The notes below the pieces were generated by a model. The model was not told the DNA's origin, ran no database searches, and saw only the letters and a program-made list of their open reading frames with translations. A stretch of DNA of 49,426 bases from Bacteroidales bacterium (GTDB lineage Bacteria; Bacteroidota; Bacteroidia; Bacteroidales; UBA932): the NCBI GenBank assembly GCA_017617715.1, contig JAFZVQ010000023.1, forward strand, positions 1-49,426. Direction: 5' to 3'. Shown here one piece after another: positions 8,718 to 16,587 of this stretch (position 1 is its first letter; each line of letters opens with the position of its first letter). Position numbers and translations under genes: made by a program.

Positions 8718-9223
8718 CTCAGGTCGGTGACAACCCACTCCTTGCCGAGCGAAGAAGTGTCGAGCGTGAAGCCCGCACTGTCTCCGGTGGGAGCGGAAGT
8801 CTTTATGGAGGTGAGCACGAAATTGATCTTGACGCCCTGCTCAGTGTCGGAATACACGCCGCTGGCGCTGCTTTCGCCCACCATCAGGTTCTTGATCCTG
8901 TCGAGGTACTCGGTGGGGGCCGCGAGGAAAGCCTTTGTGCCGGGAGACTCCTCGATATAGACCTCCTTGGCGCTTTCGTCTATGGTCCAGCGGGTCTTGC
9001 CGTCGCAGCGATACTCAAGGCCGTTGTCGGTGATGAGGTAGAAGTCGCCGTCGAGCAGCACGGTGCCGGTGTGCTTCACGGGCACCTTCTCCATGACTGT
9101 GAGGGTGTATTCAAAAGTGGCGCGCTTGCCCTCAAGCTTCTTGCGAAGGGCGGCGGCAGTGCTCTGGGCCCCGGCCATCTGGCACACGGCGGCAAGCATC
9201 AGTATGAAAGCGAACCTTTTCAT
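8714..9223 (-). CDS. LolA-like outer-membrane lipoprotein carrier
   Basis: 169 residues with a signal peptide (MKRFAFILMLAAVCQMAGAQ). The body is a beta-rich LolA-type fold: GTVLLDGDFYLITDNGLEYRCDGKTRWTID resembles the family pattern in which a strand reading the lipid-loaded surface is followed by DGKTxW. LolA carries lipoproteins across the periplasm. A LolA-like gene directly after ftsK is a common arrangement in Bacteroidetes. Its ATG overlaps the ftsK stop and its stop overlaps the mnmA start. Confidence 0.8.
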   Translation of the reverse strand: MKRFAFILMLAAVCQMAGAQSTAAALRKKLEGKRATFEYTLTVMEKVPVKHTGTVLLDGDFYLITDNGLEYRCDGKTRWTIDESAKEVYIEESPGTKAFLAAPTEYLDRIKNLMVGESSASGVYSDTEQGVKINFVLTSIKTSAPTGDSAGFTLDTSSLGKEWVVTDLR

Positions 9224-11601
9224 TTGACCAAAGTGTCCAACAGGCTCTGGAGGCTGCTGAGGTCGGGTACCAGCACCTGGCGGGGCTTGGCTCCGTCCTG
9301 GGGTCCGACCACTCCGGCGCTCTCCAGTTGTCCCATCACTCTGGCTGCTTTCGCAAATCCCATACCGAGACGGGTCTGAAGATACGAAGTCGACGCTTTC
9401 TGGGTGGTGACCACGAGCTCCGCGGCTTCGCGGAAGCGCTCGTCGAGGTCGCCCATGTCGCCTCCGCCGCCTCCGCCCTCGCCTTCGGCATCGTCGGTGT
9501 CGGGCAGGTAGTACGGGGTGTTGTAGCTCTTGGCATAGCCGCTCTGGCTGCTGATGGATTCGGTGAGGCGCTCTATCTCATCCCCGCTCACGAAGCCGCA
9601 CTGGATGCGTTCGGAATCGATTCCCGCGGAGAAGAGCATGTCGCCCTTGCCGATGAGCTTCTCGGCTCCGGGCGCATCGAGTATGGTCATTGAATCCACC
9701 CTGGATGCCACACGGAAGGCGATGCGCATAGGGAAGTTGCTCTTGATCAGGCCGGAAATCACATCCACGGAAGGACGCTGGGTGGCGAGTATGACATGTA
9801 TGCCTGCCGCACGTCCCTTCTGGGCGAGGCGGATGATGGAGCTGGTGATACTGCGTCCGGCCGCCTTGGCCTCGGGGCCGCCGCCGCTGGTCATCGTCAG
9901 GTCGGCGTACTCGTCCACTACCACAACTATGTATGGCAGGAAGCGGTGCCCCTGGTCGCTGCGGAGATGGTGCTGGCGGAACTTCTCGTTATACAGAGTT
10001 ATCTTGTTGACGCCCGCTTTCGACAGGAGCTCGTAGCGTTCGTCCATCTCGATGCACACGGAGCGCAGGATCTTCTCGGCGTCCTTGGGCTTCTTCACTA
10101 TGGCGCTGCTCAGTTCGTCCTCCTCGCTTGCGGCGTTGGGAAGGACGGCGAGATAGTGGTGCAGGAGCTGGGCGTAGGAGGAGAATTCCACCATCTTGGG
10201 GTCGATGAACACGAACTTCAGCTCCGAAGGATGACGGCTGTAGAGCAGCGAGCTCACTATCACGTTGAGGCCCACGGATTTGCCCTGCTTGGTCGCACCT
10301 GCAATCAGGAGATGCGGGGCGTCGGCGAGGTCGAACACCTTGACCTTCTGGGTGATGGTGTAGCCTATGGCCACTGGCAGCTCAGCCTTGCTGTTGCGGA
10401 AGGCGTCGTCGTTGAGGAGCGCCTTGAGGGGTACTATGGAAGCGTAGTCGTTGGCCACTTCAATGCCCACGGAGTCTTCGAGGGTCACAACACGCACACC
10501 TTTGGCTCTCAAGGACATGGCTATGTCTTCCTGAAGCTTTTTGATGTCGGCGATCTTCACGCCGGGGGCGGGGTAGACCTTATAAAGGGTCACGGTCGGA
10601 CCGACGATGGCGGTCACGTCGTTGATCTGTATCCTGTAGTTGTTGAGCGCGGCGCGGATTTTATTGCGGTTGCGCACCAGCTCTTCAGTGGACACGTCGC
10701 GGCGGCCGTTGTCGTGGGCTTCGAGAAGGTCCAGCGAAGGGGGGAAACTGAATTTGGGCAGGCCGTCCGGCGGGTCGAGCCTGTTGTCGATGGGCTTCAG
10801 GGGCTTGTCGGGCTCGGCGTCGAGGGTGTCGTCCCTCTTCACCTTGATAGGGTCCAGGTCGGGATTGGGCTCCGGCTCCTCCGGCCCGGGCTTTTCGGGC
10901 TTAGGCTCGACGGGCGGTCCGGGAATCTCCGGCTCATCGGGCTCGTCCGGCTTGTCTGGCTTGGGAACCTTCCAGCCACGGCGCGTGGGCTTTTCAGTGA
11001 CGGCGATTTCAGGATCGTCCGTGACTTTGACCTCCTTGCGGGTCCACAGGCCGGCGAGCCAGACGTTGAACCGTTTGGAAGTGAAGAACATCCACAGGGC
11101 GACAAGCAGAATGATGGCGGTGCCGGTCACGAAGTAGCCCAGCACAAGTATGCCGGCATCGACCACCGCAGCGCCGCATGCGCCGCCCAGGCCGCCTCCG
11201 AAGGCGTTTTCCATGCCGGCCAGCTTGCCGATGAAGGCCAGAAGCAGGGAGGCTACGAAAGCGCCGCTGATGGTGAGCAGAACGGTCTTTATGAGTGACG
11301 CACCCCACTTGCCGGTCAGGAGGCGTACGGCGATCGCTACAAGAATAACAAGCAGAGCGAAACTGCCGAATCCCAGGAAGTCGCATACCAGGAATTTGCC
11401 GGTGCGGTAGCCGAGGGTGCCGGCGGCATTGGCCACGGCCTCTCCAGGCACGAAACTCATGTCCTGCTTCCAGTGGATCAGGTAGGAGACTGTCGAGATC
11501 AGGATGAACAGGGCGAATGCAGCCACGCACAGGCCGAAAATCTTCACGGCCGACGCGCGCTGGCTTTCATCCCAGTTCCTTATGACGGATGGCATTTTCA
11601 T
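9220..11601 (-). CDS. ftsK: DNA translocase FtsK
   Basis: 793 residues. Four or so membrane segments lie within residues 18-190, followed by a Pro/Asp/Glu-rich linker of about 90 residues (repeats of KPD, EPD, PEKP), then the motor: Walker A IAGATKQGKS near 431-440, Walker B VVVVDEYADL near 555-563, and the winged-helix gamma domain at about 725-790 (TRLGMGFAKAARVMGQLE). It pumps chromosome DNA through the closing septum and sets up dimer resolution. The start at 11601 overlaps the DUF4290 stop (ATGA); an alternative ATG lies two codons on. The linker is short compared with E. coli FtsK. Confidence 0.95.
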   Translation of the reverse strand: MKMPSVIRNWDESQRASAVKIFGLCVAAFALFILISTVSYLIHWKQDMSFVPGEAVANAAGTLGYRTGKFLVCDFLGFGSFALLVILVAIAVRLLTGKWGASLIKTVLLTISGAFVASLLLAFIGKLAGMENAFGGGLGGACGAAVVDAGILVLGYFVTGTAIILLVALWMFFTSKRFNVWLAGLWTRKEVKVTDDPEIAVTEKPTRRGWKVPKPDKPDEPDEPEIPGPPVEPKPEKPGPEEPEPNPDLDPIKVKRDDTLDAEPDKPLKPIDNRLDPPDGLPKFSFPPSLDLLEAHDNGRRDVSTEELVRNRNKIRAALNNYRIQINDVTAIVGPTVTLYKVYPAPGVKIADIKKLQEDIAMSLRAKGVRVVTLEDSVGIEVANDYASIVPLKALLNDDAFRNSKAELPVAIGYTITQKVKVFDLADAPHLLIAGATKQGKSVGLNVIVSSLLYSRHPSELKFVFIDPKMVEFSSYAQLLHHYLAVLPNAASEEDELSSAIVKKPKDAEKILRSVCIEMDERYELLSKAGVNKITLYNEKFRQHHLRSDQGHRFLPYIVVVVDEYADLTMTSGGGPEAKAAGRSITSSIIRLAQKGRAAGIHVILATQRPSVDVISGLIKSNFPMRIAFRVASRVDSMTILDAPGAEKLIGKGDMLFSAGIDSERIQCGFVSGDEIERLTESISSQSGYAKSYNTPYYLPDTDDAEGEGGGGGGDMGDLDERFREAAELVVTTQKASTSYLQTRLGMGFAKAARVMGQLESAGVVGPQDGAKPRQVLVPDLSSLQSLLDTLVK

Positions 11602-12269
11602 TTGCGCCTCCCCTTGTTGTTCTTGCGGAAGCCGCCCCGGTTCTTGCCGTTGCCGCCTCCTACGTTGATGCTCATGCCCGGACGCGAGAAGCTGGCGTCG
11701 TTGTTGATCTGCTGGAGACGTATCCCTTCCGGCACCTTGAGCCTGTATTCGGAAAGCTTCTCAATGTCCTTGAAAATGGTCTCGTCCGACACGCTGTCCT
11801 TGTTCCAGATCAGGTACTGCTGGCGCATGTAGATGGCCAGGGAGCGTATCATCTCGGTCTTGATTTCGCTGTCCGGCTCCTCGCAGAGCAGGCCGATTAT
11901 CTTTTCGATGTTGCGGCCGTAGTGGGCGGCCTTGATGCGCTCGTCCTTCATGGGAATAGGGACAGGGCGGGTCTTCAGCTCCTCCTCCACGGGGGCGGGG
12001 TAGGGGGAGTCCACGTCGAGGTCGAAGCCCGCTATCATGTACAGATGATCCCAGAGCTTGTGGTCGAAATTGTCCAGCTGGCGCACCTGGGGGTTCAGGA
12101 GTTCCATGACCTTTATGATGGAACGGGCCTGCGCGGTGCGCTTCTCCCGGTCGGGAATCTCTTTCAGACTCTCCACCATCTTCAGCACGTTACGGCCATA
12201 TTCGGGCATTTGAAGTCTCTCTCTCTCAGTGTTGTAGTCCAGCCCGATGTTGTCTGTTGTCTCTTTCAT
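11598..12269 (-). CDS. DUF4290 family protein
   Basis: 223 residues. The N-terminal part (DYNTERERLQMPEYGRNV) and the internal AAHYGRNIEKI, a second YGRN, are hallmarks of DUF4290, a Bacteroidetes-restricted family of unknown function. The C-terminus is a short Gly/Asn/Lys/Arg-rich tail (GGGNGKNRGGF). It has no signal peptide and no membrane segment, so it is probably cytoplasmic. It heads the ftsK operon and is preceded by a good promoter. The conserved link with ftsK and cell-wall genes suggests, but does not show, a role linked to division. Confidence 0.85.
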   Translation of the reverse strand: MKETTDNIGLDYNTERERLQMPEYGRNVLKMVESLKEIPDREKRTAQARSIIKVMELLNPQVRQLDNFDHKLWDHLYMIAGFDLDVDSPYPAPVEEELKTRPVPIPMKDERIKAAHYGRNIEKIIGLLCEEPDSEIKTEMIRSLAIYMRQQYLIWNKDSVSDETIFKDIEKLSEYRLKVPEGIRLQQINNDASFSRPGMSINVGGGNGKNRGGFRKNNKGRRK

Positions 12270-12293
12270 ACGTTATATAATCTTCTCAAAAAG

Positions 12294-12301
12294 CAAATAT
12301 A
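12294..12301 (-). promoter_or_regulatory. -7 element for the DUF4290-ftsK operon
   Basis: TATATTTG on the minus strand, 25 bases upstream of the DUF4290 start. It matches TAnnTTTG. It is divergent from the -7 element at 12313-12320, so the two promoters overlap and could compete. Confidence 0.6.
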
Positions 12302-12312
12302 ACTATTTTTAT

Positions 12313-12320
12313 TATCTTTG
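12313..12320 (+). promoter_or_regulatory. -7 element for the kinase/peptidase/PqqD/ABC cassette
   Basis: TATCTTTG, an exact TAnnTTTG match, 21 bases before the start codon at 12341. No clear TTTG was seen at the -33 position. Confidence 0.6.
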
Positions 12321-12340
12321 TAATCCCAAATCAAACGATT

Positions 12341-13228
12341 ATGACCAAATATTTCAAGGTTGCCGAACATATCTTCAGTCTCACCATGCCGGACAGCTGC
12401 ACCCTCTGGTCAAGGCTGTCCCAGTATGAGCCGTTCGAGCTGGCCGCACCTGCAGGGAAAGATCTTTTCGGGATGGAGCTCGTGCGGGACGCTTTCGACG
12501 CTTCGGCTCCCCGTGAACTGGTATATGACGCTCCCACCGAAGACGGCCAGACCGTGATCCGCCTTTACCGGGAAGCGGACGGCTGGTCATTCGACCTTTC
12601 CCCCGACAAGAGCATAGAATGCACGGCCCACCTCCGTACCTCCCTGGATTTCACCCGCGCGCGCCTCTACCTGGACAACCGCAGGGTTTCCGACGCCATG
12701 TTCGGAATCAATAACTCCCTGATGCTTCTGTACGCATTCTGCACAGCCCCGTTCGGCACACTTGAGATGCACGCTTCCATGACCGGCAATTCCGGGAAAG
12801 CCTACCTTTTCCTGGCCAAAAGCGGTACCGGAAAAAGCACGCACAGCAGTCTCTGGCTCAAGCATATCCCCGGATCGGAACTGATGAACGACGACAACCC
12901 CATAGTCCGTGCCTGGCCGGACGGAAGGGTGATAGCATACGGTTCCCCCTGGAGCGGCAAAACCCCTTGCTACCGAAATGTCGAGGCTCCAGTCGGCGCA
13001 TTCGTGCGCATACGCCGCAGCCCCGAAAACAAGATAACGCCCCTCGGCATGCTTGAGGCCTACGCCCTGCTCTATTCGTCCAGCTCCGGCTTCAAGGCCG
13101 ACAAGACGATTGCAGACGGGCTCCACGCCACACTCGAACAAATAGTCACGACCACGCCCTGCTACGTGCTGGATTGCCGTCCCGACGAAGAAGCTGCGCG
13201 CGTCTGTGCCGCGGAGGTGCTTAAATGA
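12341..13228 (+). CDS. HPr-kinase-like (PEPCK-fold) P-loop kinase
   Basis: 295 residues. The C-terminal half has the HPr kinase/PEPCK-like nucleotide site: FLAKSGTGKSTHSSLW (P-loop about 160-167), NDDNP near 183-187 as the acidic pair, and YGSPWSGKTP near 200. The N-terminal 150 residues have no recognised domain. It lacks the HPrK N-terminal DRTGG domain and its genome context is not sugar uptake. Kinases of this type are found in lasso-peptide and related RiPP clusters, where one phosphorylates the peptide tail. The gene is first in a four-gene run, and its stop overlaps the next start (ATGA). The substrate is inferred to be a peptide or a peptide-linked group; this is not shown. Confidence 0.75.
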   Translation: MTKYFKVAEHIFSLTMPDSCTLWSRLSQYEPFELAAPAGKDLFGMELVRDAFDASAPRELVYDAPTEDGQTVIRLYREADGWSFDLSPDKSIECTAHLRTSLDFTRARLYLDNRRVSDAMFGINNSLMLLYAFCTAPFGTLEMHASMTGNSGKAYLFLAKSGTGKSTHSSLWLKHIPGSELMNDDNPIVRAWPDGRVIAYGSPWSGKTPCYRNVEAPVGAFVRIRRSPENKITPLGMLEAYALLYSSSSGFKADKTIADGLHATLEQIVTTTPCYVLDCRPDEEAARVCAAEVLK

Positions 13229-13683
13229 ACACACACAAGATAGTGCTTCCGAATGCCGTGATGCTCGGCGAGGTGTCCCGAATGCTTGACGAAGGGCACT
13301 CCGTCGTGATCATGACCAAGGGCGGCAGCATGTCCCCGTTCATCCGCGGCGAGCGCGACAGCGTGGAGCTGCTGAAGCTGCCAAAGGTTGAGGTCGGCGA
13401 CATCGTGCTGTGCCAGCTTTCCCCTGGGCACTACGTGCTGCACCGCGTACACGCCATGAAGGACGACAAGGTGCTGCTCAAAGGCGACGGCAATCTCGAC
13501 TCCACCGAGCGCTGCACTCTTGCCGGCGTTTGCGGCACTGCGGTCGCCATCATCCGTGGCAACGGCCTCCGCATCGACTGCACCACCCGCCGTTTCAAGC
13601 GCCGCAGCCGCTGCTGGGTGTCGGCCCCGCGCCTGGTAAGACGCTACATATTAGGAATATACAGACGAATAAAGATATTATGA
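13225..13683 (+). CDS. S24/S26 (signal-peptidase-like) serine peptidase
   Basis: 152 residues. KGGSMSPFIRGERD (Ser35) is the signal-peptidase box I. The family's later boxes appear as GDIVLCQL at 58-65, YVLHRVH with His73 and KGDGN with Asp88. This is the Ser-His-Asp arrangement of SipW/archaeal/ER-type peptidases rather than the bacterial Ser-Lys dyad. There is no N-terminal membrane anchor; the C-terminus is strongly basic with a hydrophobic patch (LVRRYILGIYRRIKIL) that may touch the membrane. The position between the kinase and PqqD suggests it trims a leader peptide. It overlaps both neighbours by ATGA. Confidence 0.8.
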   Translation: MNTHKIVLPNAVMLGEVSRMLDEGHSVVIMTKGGSMSPFIRGERDSVELLKLPKVEVGDIVLCQLSPGHYVLHRVHAMKDDKVLLKGDGNLDSTERCTLAGVCGTAVAIIRGNGLRIDCTTRRFKRRSRCWVSAPRLVRRYILGIYRRIKIL

Positions 13684-13949
13684 AAACGATTCAAGGATTT
13701 ACCCTCCGTCCCCTCGGGAAGGAGTTCATCATCACGGCAGAAAGCATCAAGCAGATAAATTTCAACAAGATGATTTCGCTCAACGAGTCCGCCGCCTATC
13801 TGTGGAAATCCGTTGACGGAAAGGAATTCACCGCCGAAGACCTCGCCGACCTCCTGGTCGAGCGTTATGAAATCAGCCGTGACATTGCCCTGCGCGATTC
13901 CGAGGCAATAGCAGCCAAGTGGATCGAGGCCGGGATCGTGACTGAATAA
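13680..13949 (+). CDS. PqqD-like peptide-binding (RRE) protein
   Basis: 89 residues. The pattern matches PqqD/RRE chaperones: N-terminal beta strands, then the helix LNESAAYLWKSVDGKEFT, AEDLADLLVERYEI, and a C-terminal segment IAAKWIEAGIVTE. These small proteins hold the leader of a ribosomal peptide and present it to modifying enzymes. The ATG at 13680 overlaps the preceding stop by four bases and its TAA shares a base with the next ATG (TAATG). No precursor peptide gene could be seen inside the cassette. Confidence 0.85.
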   Translation: MKTIQGFTLRPLGKEFIITAESIKQINFNKMISLNESAAYLWKSVDGKEFTAEDLADLLVERYEISRDIALRDSEAIAAKWIEAGIVTE

Positions 13950-15583
13950 TGAGGCCCTTCCGCGAATGCAACAGGGGCTTGCTGAGGATGTTGCGTCCCC
14001 AGCGCGGCCGCGTGCTGTTCAGCGCCCTCATCGGACTGGTGGGGGTGGCTGCGTCCCTGGCATTCGTGTGGCTTTCCAAGAAAGTGGTCGACCTGGCCAC
14101 CGGCGCATCGCAGGGAGACCTGAATGCATTCGTGCTCATGCTTCTCGGCGTGATGCTGGTGCAGATGCTGTGCAGGGTGGGCGGCCGCTACTGGGAAGGA
14201 CTGATAGTGGTAAAGGCCCAGAATGAGCTGCGCCAGCAGGTGTTCCGCAAAGTGATGTTCAGCACATGGAACGGCAAGGACAAGTTCCACAGCGGCGACA
14301 CCGTGAGCCGGTTGGAGGAGGATATACGGGTGGTAGTGGATTTCATCTGCGTGAGCCTGCCGGATATTTTCATAACCATATCTCAGCTGCTGGCTGCTTC
14401 GGCGTTCATATTCCTGCTGTCTCCCAACCTGGCCTGGATACTGCTGCTTATCATGCCGGTGGCGGTGCTGTGCAGCCGCCTGTTTTTCAGGAAGTTGCGT
14501 TCGCTGACCAACGACATTCGCGCTGGAGACGCAAAGGTGCAGGGGCACATGCAGGAGAATACCCAGCGCCGTGTTCTTGTGCGCATGCTCGGAGCGACCG
14601 GGCGTGTCCTTGAGCACTTGAGCGGCCTGCAGGACTATGTCTACGGCAAGACCGTCACACGCCTCAACTACAATGCCGTCTCGCGCGGCTTCATGCAGCT
14701 CGGGTTTGCCGCCGGCTATGCACTGGTGTTCCTCTGGGGCGTCTATGGCCTGAAGGACCACACCATAGGCTATGGCACCATGGTGGCTTTCCTCCAGCTG
14801 GTAGGCCAGGTGCAGCGTCCTGTGGCCGGTATCGCCCAGCAGGTGCCCGCGTTCATACGGGCCCTCTCGTCCGAAGACCGTCTGCTGGACCTGGTGGAGG
14901 CTCCGCAGGAGGAGGAGGGCAGTGACATCGTGCTCTCCGGTGCTCCCGGAGTGCGTGTCGAGAACCTTTCGTTCGCTTATGAGGGCGTCAGGGATCCCGT
15001 TGTCCGCGGGCTCTCCTTTGATTTCAAGCCCGGCACCATGACCGCCATCGTGGGCTCTACAGGTGCCGGTAAATCCACGCTCGTGCGCGTCATTATGTCC
15101 CTGCTTCCGCCTGATTCCGGGCGCGTTATTCTTTATGACGCTTCGGGGAAGGAGGTGCCCTCAGGGGTGCTGACCCGCTGTAATTTCATGTATGTGCCCC
15201 AGGGCAACAGCCTCATGAGCGGGAGCATACGCGAGAATCTGCTGCTGGCCCGGCCTGACGCGACGGAGGAGGACTTGAGGAATGCCCTGCATATAGCTGC
15301 GGCAGATTTTGTGTATGACCTCCAGGACGGCCTGGACACCGTCTGTGCCGAAATCGGGGCCGGTATAAGCGAAGGGCAGGCCCAGCGCATCGCGATAGCT
15401 AGGGCATTGCTGCGGCCGGGCGGCATACTCGTGCTGGACGAAGCCACCTCGGCGCTCGATGCCGACACGGAACTTGAGTTATTGGAAAGGCTCGGCGCCA
15501 AATACCGCGGGGCCAAGACCATCCTTTGCATCACGCACAGGCCTGCGGCCACATCCTACGCCGACAAGGTCCTGCACCTATAG
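13949..15583 (+). CDS. ABC exporter, fused membrane and ATPase domains
   Basis: 544 residues. Six membrane helices fall within about 1-310, with the ATPase from about 330. Walker A is GSTGAGKST near 369-377, Walker B is ILVLDEATSALD near 492-503, and the switch His is in ITHRP. The signature motif reads ISEGQAQRIAIARAL in place of LSGGQ. There is no N-terminal C39 peptidase domain, fitting with a separate peptidase in the cassette. It probably exports a modified peptide or lipid. It ends convergently with apbE, overlapping by six bases. Confidence 0.88.
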   Translation: MRPFRECNRGLLRMLRPQRGRVLFSALIGLVGVAASLAFVWLSKKVVDLATGASQGDLNAFVLMLLGVMLVQMLCRVGGRYWEGLIVVKAQNELRQQVFRKVMFSTWNGKDKFHSGDTVSRLEEDIRVVVDFICVSLPDIFITISQLLAASAFIFLLSPNLAWILLLIMPVAVLCSRLFFRKLRSLTNDIRAGDAKVQGHMQENTQRRVLVRMLGATGRVLEHLSGLQDYVYGKTVTRLNYNAVSRGFMQLGFAAGYALVFLWGVYGLKDHTIGYGTMVAFLQLVGQVQRPVAGIAQQVPAFIRALSSEDRLLDLVEAPQEEEGSDIVLSGAPGVRVENLSFAYEGVRDPVVRGLSFDFKPGTMTAIVGSTGAGKSTLVRVIMSLLPPDSGRVILYDASGKEVPSGVLTRCNFMYVPQGNSLMSGSIRENLLLARPDATEEDLRNALHIAAADFVYDLQDGLDTVCAEIGAGISEGQAQRIAIARALLRPGGILVLDEATSALDADTELELLERLGAKYRGAKTILCITHRPAATSYADKVLHL

Positions 15584-16513
15584 ATAAAAACCTTCTGAAG
15601 TCCAGGGGCCGTCCGTCGTGATAAGACAGGCCTCCAGGTCGTCGTGCGATTCCACCCAGGCCCTGGCTTCGTCGAACCCAACCACCATGAAGAAGGTGGC
15701 CAGGGCGTCGGCTTCGGTGGCCGTGGGGGCTACTACGGTGGCGCTCAGCAGGTTGTGCTCCACCGGCCGGCCGGTGCGGGGGTCTATGGTGTGGGCGTAT
15801 TTCCTGCCGTCGCGTATATAGAATTTACGGTAGTTGCCGGAGGTCACGACTCCGTGGGCCCTGCCGTCGGAGCGCCATATCCCGGAAAGTTTTGCCCCGG
15901 GGATTTCGTTGCCGTCTTCCGGGGTGTCTATGCCTATGCTCCAGCCAAGACCTTTGGGGTTCACACCCTCGCAGTAGATTTCCCCTATGTCCACCAGCAT
16001 GTCTTTCACTCCGTTGCGGTGCAGGAAATCAGCGACGAGGTCGCAGGTGTAGCCTTGGGCTATTGCGTTGAAATTCAGCACTTCGCGCCGCCGGCAACGC
16101 TCGATGGCTTCGGCAATGCGCTCCTCGGACGGCAGGCTGTCGGAGGTGAATCCGAACCCCCAGACGTCGAACAGCGGGCCGGCCGCCACGTCGAAAGCCC
16201 CGCCCGTGATTTCCCTGTAATGCTCAGATATGGATTCTATGTCGCGGAACATGTCGCTGAGCTCCACTTCTTCGCCTGCGTTGCGCCTGCTCAGTATCGA
16301 TTTCTTGTTGTAGCCGGAGAGTGTGGTGTCGACAGCGAGGAGTATACTGTCGATGCCGGCGGCAATCTCGGACACGGGAGCCTTTACCCCGCTGGCGTTG
16401 TATCTGACGCTGAATGTGCCGCCCTGGGCATATCCGCTGACCGTCTCATAGCGCGGGGCGCAGGCGCAGAGGAGCGGAAGAACGGCTAAAAATATGAAGA
16501 GTCTGGTTTTCAC
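15578..16513 (-). CDS. apbE: FAD:protein FMN transferase (ApbE), lipoprotein
   Basis: 311 residues from GTG 16513. The N-terminus is a lipoprotein signal with lipobox LCAC (Cys18). ApbE features follow: YAQGGTFSVRY, ITGGAFDVAAGPLFDVWGFG, NFNAIAQGYTCDLVADFL, LVDIGE, and the C-terminal HTIDPRTGRPV and ATEADALATFFMV. It attaches FMN to Thr/Ser of target proteins such as Na+-translocating NADH:quinone reductase or Rnf subunits. The longer frame begins with TTG at 16531, but the -7 promoter element covers 16529-16536, so the GTG is the sensible start. Confidence 0.92.
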   Translation of the reverse strand: MKTRLFIFLAVLPLLCACAPRYETVSGYAQGGTFSVRYNASGVKAPVSEIAAGIDSILLAVDTTLSGYNKKSILSRRNAGEEVELSDMFRDIESISEHYREITGGAFDVAAGPLFDVWGFGFTSDSLPSEERIAEAIERCRRREVLNFNAIAQGYTCDLVADFLHRNGVKDMLVDIGEIYCEGVNPKGLGWSIGIDTPEDGNEIPGAKLSGIWRSDGRAHGVVTSGNYRKFYIRDGRKYAHTIDPRTGRPVEHNLLSATVVAPTATEADALATFFMVVGFDEARAWVESHDDLEACLITTDGPWTSEGFYL

Positions 16514-16528
16514 GGCAAAGTATTTGCA

Positions 16529-16536
16529 CAAAGGTA
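16529..16536 (-). promoter_or_regulatory. -7 element for apbE
   Basis: TACCTTTG on the minus strand, an exact TAnnTTTG. Transcription should start about seven bases on, near 16522, which rules out the TTG at 16531 as start codon. Confidence 0.55.
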
Positions 16537-16587
16537 GCGGAAATTCGCGTAAAATTGACCATATTTGCAGATTGTAACGACATAAAG

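Noticed and set aside
9796-11298. 500-codon plus-strand frame opposite ftsK
   Set aside because: Shadow; FtsK has Walker A and B in the minus frame.
12270-12340. RiPP precursor gene upstream of the kinase
   Set aside because: The 71-base gap holds only two divergent promoters; no start codon with a usable frame fits before 12341.
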